NCBI RefSeq assembly: GCF_037969725.1
Contig: NZ_CP150203.1
Location: 2,000,001-2,064,000 of the forward strand
Direction of reading: 5' to 3'
From: Paenibacillus sp. FSL W8-0426
GTDB taxonomy: Bacteria > Bacillota > Bacilli > Paenibacillales > Paenibacillaceae
Length of the DNA: 64,000 nt
The translations under genes and the position numbers were made by a program. The notes under the pieces are model-generated. The model did no database searches. It was given only the letters and a program-made list of their open reading frames with translations, and was not told where the DNA came from. Each line of letters opens with the position of its first letter. Position 1 is the first letter of the stretch. This document shows positions 60,766 through 64,000 of this stretch, one piece after another.

Positions 60766-62189
60766 TGGTTGATAAGAAACGGCGTGTCATAGTCATCGGC
60801 GGCGGGTTGACCGGCCTCAGCGCGGCATTTTACATCCGGAAACATTACCGGGAAGCAGGGGTAGAGGCCCAAATTACGCTTGTGGAAAAAAGCTCGTCCA
60901 TGGGCGGTATGATTCAGACGCTTCATCGTGACGGTTTCGTGATCGAGAAAGGCCCGGATTCCTTCTTGGCCCGCAAAACGGCTATGGTCGATCTGGCCAA
61001 GGAACTGGAAATCGACCATGAACTGGTCAGCCAAAATCCGGAATCCAAAAAAACCTACATTATGCAGCGCGGCAAGCTGCATCCGATGCCTGCAGGACTG
61101 GTGCTTGGCATACCTACGGAACTGGCGCCGTTTCTGCGAAGCGGGTTGGTGTCTCCACAAGGCAAGCTGCGCGCATTGATGGATTTCTTCATCCCGCCGC
61201 GTCGATCGTCAGAGGATGAGTCGCTCGGGTACATGATTGAGCGCAGGCTTGGGCCGGAGGTGCTGGAGAACCTGACCGAACCGCTCTTGGCCGGCATTTA
61301 TGCCGGGGATATGCGCAAGCTGAGCCTTCAGGCCACCTTTCCGCAATTCGGCGCGGTGGAGCGGGATTACGGCAGCCTGATTCGCGGCATGATGACCGGA
61401 CGCAAGCCGGCAGAGACCCATACGGGAACGAAAAGAAGTGCGTTTCTTACGTTTCGTCAGGGGCTGCAAAGCCTTGTTCACGCGCTTGTTCATGATCTGC
61501 ATGACGTGAAGCAGCTGCTGAACACCGGAGTGCAATCTTTTGAGAAGCACGACGAGGGAGAGGCAAGATACCGGGTCCATCTGGATAACGGGGAGTCGCT
61601 GGCTGCCGAAGATATCATTGTCACCGTGCCGGCTTTTGCGGCAGCGCCGCTGTTGAAACCCCATGTGGATACCTCCGCGCTCGATGCCATCAATTATGTG
61701 TCCGTGGCCAATGTGGTGCTCGCATTCCAGAAAAAGGACGTGGAGCACGTCTTCGACGGCTCGGGATTTCTCGTGCCGCGCAAGGAAGGGCGCAACATCA
61801 CGGCATGCACGTGGACTTCGACGAAGTGGCTGCATACAAGTCCGGGTGACAAAGTGCTGCTTCGCTGCTATGTCGGCCGTTCCGGGGACGAACAGAACGT
61901 GGAGCTTCCGGATGACGTGCTGACTGACCTCGTGCTCAAGGATTTACATGAGACGATGGGAGTTGATGCCGTTCCGCTCTTCACAGAAATTACGCGGCTT
62001 CGCAAATCGATGCCGCAGTATCCGGTCGGGCATCTGCAGCATATTGCGGCGCTTCGGCAGGAACTCGGCGACAAATTGCCGGGCGTTTATGTTGCCGGGG
62101 CTGCGTATGAAGGCGTTGGTTTGCCGGATTGCATCAAACAGGCGAAGGAAATGTCCATGCAGGCTGCAGCCGCGCTTGCGGCGTTGTAA
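60765..62189 (+). CDS. hemY: Coproporphyrinogen III oxidase, HemY/CgoX type
   Basis: The 474-residue FAD enzyme oxidises coproporphyrinogen III to coproporphyrin III with oxygen. The FAD motif 'VIVIGGGLTGLSAAFYIRKHY' stands at the N terminus, and 'EKGPDSFLARKTAMVDLAKELEI' is typical of the family. ATG 60765 overlaps the hemH stop by one base. hemE-hemH-hemY is the operon order of Bacillus and implies the coproporphyrin-dependent route; HemQ is not in the window. Confidence 0.96.
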   Translation: MVDKKRRVIVIGGGLTGLSAAFYIRKHYREAGVEAQITLVEKSSSMGGMIQTLHRDGFVIEKGPDSFLARKTAMVDLAKELEIDHELVSQNPESKKTYIMQRGKLHPMPAGLVLGIPTELAPFLRSGLVSPQGKLRALMDFFIPPRRSSEDESLGYMIERRLGPEVLENLTEPLLAGIYAGDMRKLSLQATFPQFGAVERDYGSLIRGMMTGRKPAETHTGTKRSAFLTFRQGLQSLVHALVHDLHDVKQLLNTGVQSFEKHDEGEARYRVHLDNGESLAAEDIIVTVPAFAAAPLLKPHVDTSALDAINYVSVANVVLAFQKKDVEHVFDGSGFLVPRKEGRNITACTWTSTKWLHTSPGDKVLLRCYVGRSGDEQNVELPDDVLTDLVLKDLHETMGVDAVPLFTEITRLRKSMPQYPVGHLQHIAALRQELGDKLPGVYVAGAAYEGVGLPDCIKQAKEMSMQAAAALAAL

Positions 62190-62199
62190 CATTCATCAT

Positions 62200-62250
62200 G
62201 GGGCTGTCTCGAACGTTGAAATGGATACGTGGAGACGGCCTCTTTTTTTT
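62200..62250 (+). terminator. Terminator of the hem operon
   Basis: GGGGCTGTCTC pairs with GAGACGGCCTC with one G-U, followed by TTTTTTTT. Confidence 0.85.
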
Positions 62251-62252
62251 CA

Positions 62253-62296
62253 GGCGGTCTGTCTACTTAGGGAGTGCATCGATAGTTATTTTTCTT
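62253..62296 (+). repeat. 44-bp direct repeat, left copy
   Basis: It starts GGCGGTCTGTCTACTTAG and ends GATAGTTATTTTTCTT. It matches 62365-62408 at 43 of 44 positions. Confidence 0.85.
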
Positions 62297-62364
62297 TAGA
62301 TTATGGAATTTCGCGGGTGTGAGCGAAGTTGAAGGCCATAATCGCAAGAAAAATTTCTGCTAAA

Positions 62365-62408
62365 GGCGGTCTGTCTACTTAGAGAGTGCATCGATAGTTA
62401 TTTTTCTT
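62365..62408 (+). repeat. 44-bp direct repeat, right copy
   Basis: It differs from 62253-62296 only at one base (TTAGG versus TTAGA). The spacer (62297-62364) folds into ATTATGG/CCATAAT with an inner TCGC/GCGA pair. The right copy runs into a TATATAATG stretch 47 bases before the next gene. Confidence 0.85.
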
Positions 62409-62454
62409 ATATAATGATAGCGATTGGGTTGAAAAGGAATAGAAGAGGTGGTCT

Positions 62455-63903
62455 ATGTATCCCCCAAGATCCGAACGAGGTGCAAGGAAGAAAAAGCGAA
62501 AGCGCATAAGCCCGCAAAAGGTAGTCTGGAGCATTAATCTGCTGCTTTTTGTCTGTATCATCCTGGTCTCGCTCTACTATATTCTCGGGATGAAGGAGCA
62601 GCAGGCAAGCACAAACCCGCAAGATGAGATTGTAAGTGAGGTTCCGGCGGATCGCGACAATACCGAGGAGAACCAACCTGCTGGTGAATCAGATGCAAAA
62701 CCGGTAACTGGCGGAACGTTGGATGAAGAGCCTGACCAAACGCCTCAGCCTGACCATCAGGAATCCCCTGCTGCAAGTGGAGGGAAGCAAGGTTCAGAGC
62801 CTGCGAATGCATCCGGAACTTCCGAGGCCGGCAAGACAGACCAACCTGCGAAACAGCCGGAAAAGCCAGAGAAGCCTGCGTCATCCAACGCTTCGGCTGC
62901 TCAGGACAACGATAAGTCTTCGGGTAGCAGCGTTGTTGCGCCTCAGCCTTCGGGTACCTCCGGTGATGTCATTATTAATATTGTCGGAGATATGCAATTT
63001 TCGGGCAAGGTAGCGGAAGTCCTCGATAAAAACGGCTATGACTATGCCTTTGCTCAACTTGGAGGCATGTTTAAGGAAGACGACCTGACCATCGGCAATT
63101 TGGAAACCCCTGTTACGCTTGGCGGAACCGGGGCTGCCAACAAAACCTTTGTGTACAAATCTTCACCCAAAGCGCTTGCCGCAATGGTCGCTGCTGGATT
63201 TGACGCCGTAAACCTGGCCAACAATCACATTTTGGATCAGGGCGTGGAAGGTTTGGTGGATACGCTCACCTATCTCAAGGAGTATGGCATCGAACATGTC
63301 GGCGCGGGCATGAATCAGGACGAGGCGTATGCTCCTGTATACATGGAACGCAAAGGAATGAAGATTGCCCTGCTTGGTTTCAGCAGGGTCGTTCCGGAAA
63401 CGAGTTGGAAAGCCGAAGGAAACCGGGCTGGCGTTGCAGAAGCTTACAGCTCGGCCGCGGCTGTAAATGCAATCAAGGAGGCCCGCAAGCATGCCGATTT
63501 GGTCATTGTGGTCGCCCATTGGGGAGAGGAACGTGTAAGCACCCCCAACAGTGACCAGACGAGACTGGCTCATGAATTCGTTGACGCTGGCGCGGATCTG
63601 ATCATCGGGGGACACCCTCATGTACTGCAAGGCGTCGAGCTGTACAAGGGCAAATGGATCGCTTACAGTACAGGCAATTTCATTTTTTCAAGATCGACCA
63701 CGGAGGAGACCTGGAAAACGGCTGTCTTCCAGGCGCGCTGCAGCGCGGATGCCAAATGCAGCATGAAAGTGGTGCCTTATGAAGCAGGGCTGGGGCAAGC
63801 CATTCCGATGGAAGCCGACGCTGCACGGTTGCTTCTGGAACAGATGACCACGCTTTCTCCTGGCATCCGTTTTGAACCAAACGGAGCAGCTGTGACGAAA
63901 TGA
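62455..63903 (+). CDS. Membrane-anchored CapA-family protein
   Basis: The 482-residue protein has a basic N terminus, one transmembrane helix (about 24-44), a long proline/serine/glutamine-rich linker (about 48-165), and a CapA domain (about 170-430). CapA motifs are 'VIINIVGDMQFSG', 'GNLETPVT', 'NLANNHILDQG', 'VVAHWGEE' and 'ADLIIGGHPHVLQG', the last with the metal-binding histidines of the calcineurin-like fold. CapA assists poly-gamma-glutamate synthesis, but no capBC is nearby, so the role is unclear. AGAGGTGG precedes the ATG. The nearest start may use the second 44-bp repeat. Confidence 0.92.
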   Translation: MYPPRSERGARKKKRKRISPQKVVWSINLLLFVCIILVSLYYILGMKEQQASTNPQDEIVSEVPADRDNTEENQPAGESDAKPVTGGTLDEEPDQTPQPDHQESPAASGGKQGSEPANASGTSEAGKTDQPAKQPEKPEKPASSNASAAQDNDKSSGSSVVAPQPSGTSGDVIINIVGDMQFSGKVAEVLDKNGYDYAFAQLGGMFKEDDLTIGNLETPVTLGGTGAANKTFVYKSSPKALAAMVAAGFDAVNLANNHILDQGVEGLVDTLTYLKEYGIEHVGAGMNQDEAYAPVYMERKGMKIALLGFSRVVPETSWKAEGNRAGVAEAYSSAAAVNAIKEARKHADLVIVVAHWGEERVSTPNSDQTRLAHEFVDAGADLIIGGHPHVLQGVELYKGKWIAYSTGNFIFSRSTTEETWKTAVFQARCSADAKCSMKVVPYEAGLGQAIPMEADAARLLLEQMTTLSPGIRFEPNGAAVTK

Positions 63904-63926
63904 CTATCATTTTAGGGGGAAACCTA

Positions 63927-64000
63927 GTGAAAAACATATGTGTCGCGCACCGCGGATACTCCTCGGTAGCGCCCGAAAACACGATGGCGGCCTTTTTGCT
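63927..64000 (+). CDS. Glycerophosphodiester phosphodiesterase, N-terminal start only
   Basis: This GTG-started frame after AGGGGGA reads 'VAHRGYSSVAPENTMAAFL', the HRG and PEN motifs of GDPD enzymes, which cleave glycerophosphodiesters to glycerol-3-phosphate. It runs off the right edge of the window. Confidence 0.88.
   Translation, partial: MKNICVAHRGYSSVAPENTMAAFL

Overview
The window reads as chromosomal DNA of a spore-forming Firmicute, most likely Paenibacillus or a close relative. The signs are a small acid-soluble spore protein gene with a sporulation-type promoter, ytaF, the polA-mutM-ytaF-coaE-nrdR gene order shared with Bacillus, a hemE-hemH-hemY (coproporphyrin-type) haem operon, strong AGGAGG ribosome sites, TTG/GTG starts, and tRNA genes without encoded CCA. 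This assignment is made by eye and no database search was possible.

Region by region. 1-10 kb is a housekeeping block: the end of an OmpR-type response regulator, a soluble CBS-domain chemoreceptor, PhoP-boxed pstB-phoU, polA-mutM-ytaF-coaE-lytic transglycosylase, a spore protein gene (minus strand) and nrdR. 10.1-12.2 kb is an accessory spot: a tRNA-Ala(GGC) gene, a 0.9-kb segment carrying one beta-trefoil-like gene, a degenerate copy of the tRNA 3' end, and a lipoprotein gene. 12.2-18 kb holds a short-chain reductase-like protein with an altered active site, then a Fur-boxed siderophore uptake locus (AraC-type sensor, binding lipoprotein, two permeases, no ATPase). 18-23.3 kb holds two redox loci with legible control DNA: a MarR-nitroreductase-monooxygenase operon with three phased operators, and a TetR-NmrA-flavoprotein locus with four related operator sites. 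24-28 kb is the fructose operon fruR-fruK-fruA.

28-35.9 kb contains methyltransferases, an alcohol dehydrogenase, an oxalate decarboxylase divergent from a LysR regulator, a diguanylate cyclase and an acetyltransferase. 36-37.5 kb is a Tet(L)-type tetracycline efflux gene preceded by its 20-codon leader peptide. 37.5-45 kb has a Gfo/Idh/MocA oxidoreductase, tRNA-Leu(CAG), an AraM-type glycerol-1-phosphate dehydrogenase, a protein with two tandem HTH repeats, a holin-like protein and several small or uncharacterised genes. 45-50 kb has glutamate racemase, a LysM-M14 peptidase and small conserved genes. 50-57 kb has a DsbA-family protein, a deaminase coupled to an LtaS-type enzyme, an rRNA methyltransferase, an O-methyltransferase and a secreted asparaginase. 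57-64 kb has an MFS exporter, the hem operon, a 44-bp direct repeat, a CapA-type protein and the start of a glycerophosphodiesterase.

Most of the window is ordinary core genome. What deserves a second look is mainly regulatory and accessory: the tRNA-Ala flanked mini-segment, the phased operator arrays at 19.6 kb and 19.8-21.5 kb, the leader-controlled tetracycline efflux gene, the tandem-HTH protein, and the repeat at 62.3 kb. Many start codons were moved to sites with a better ribosome binding site; the reason is given in each entry.
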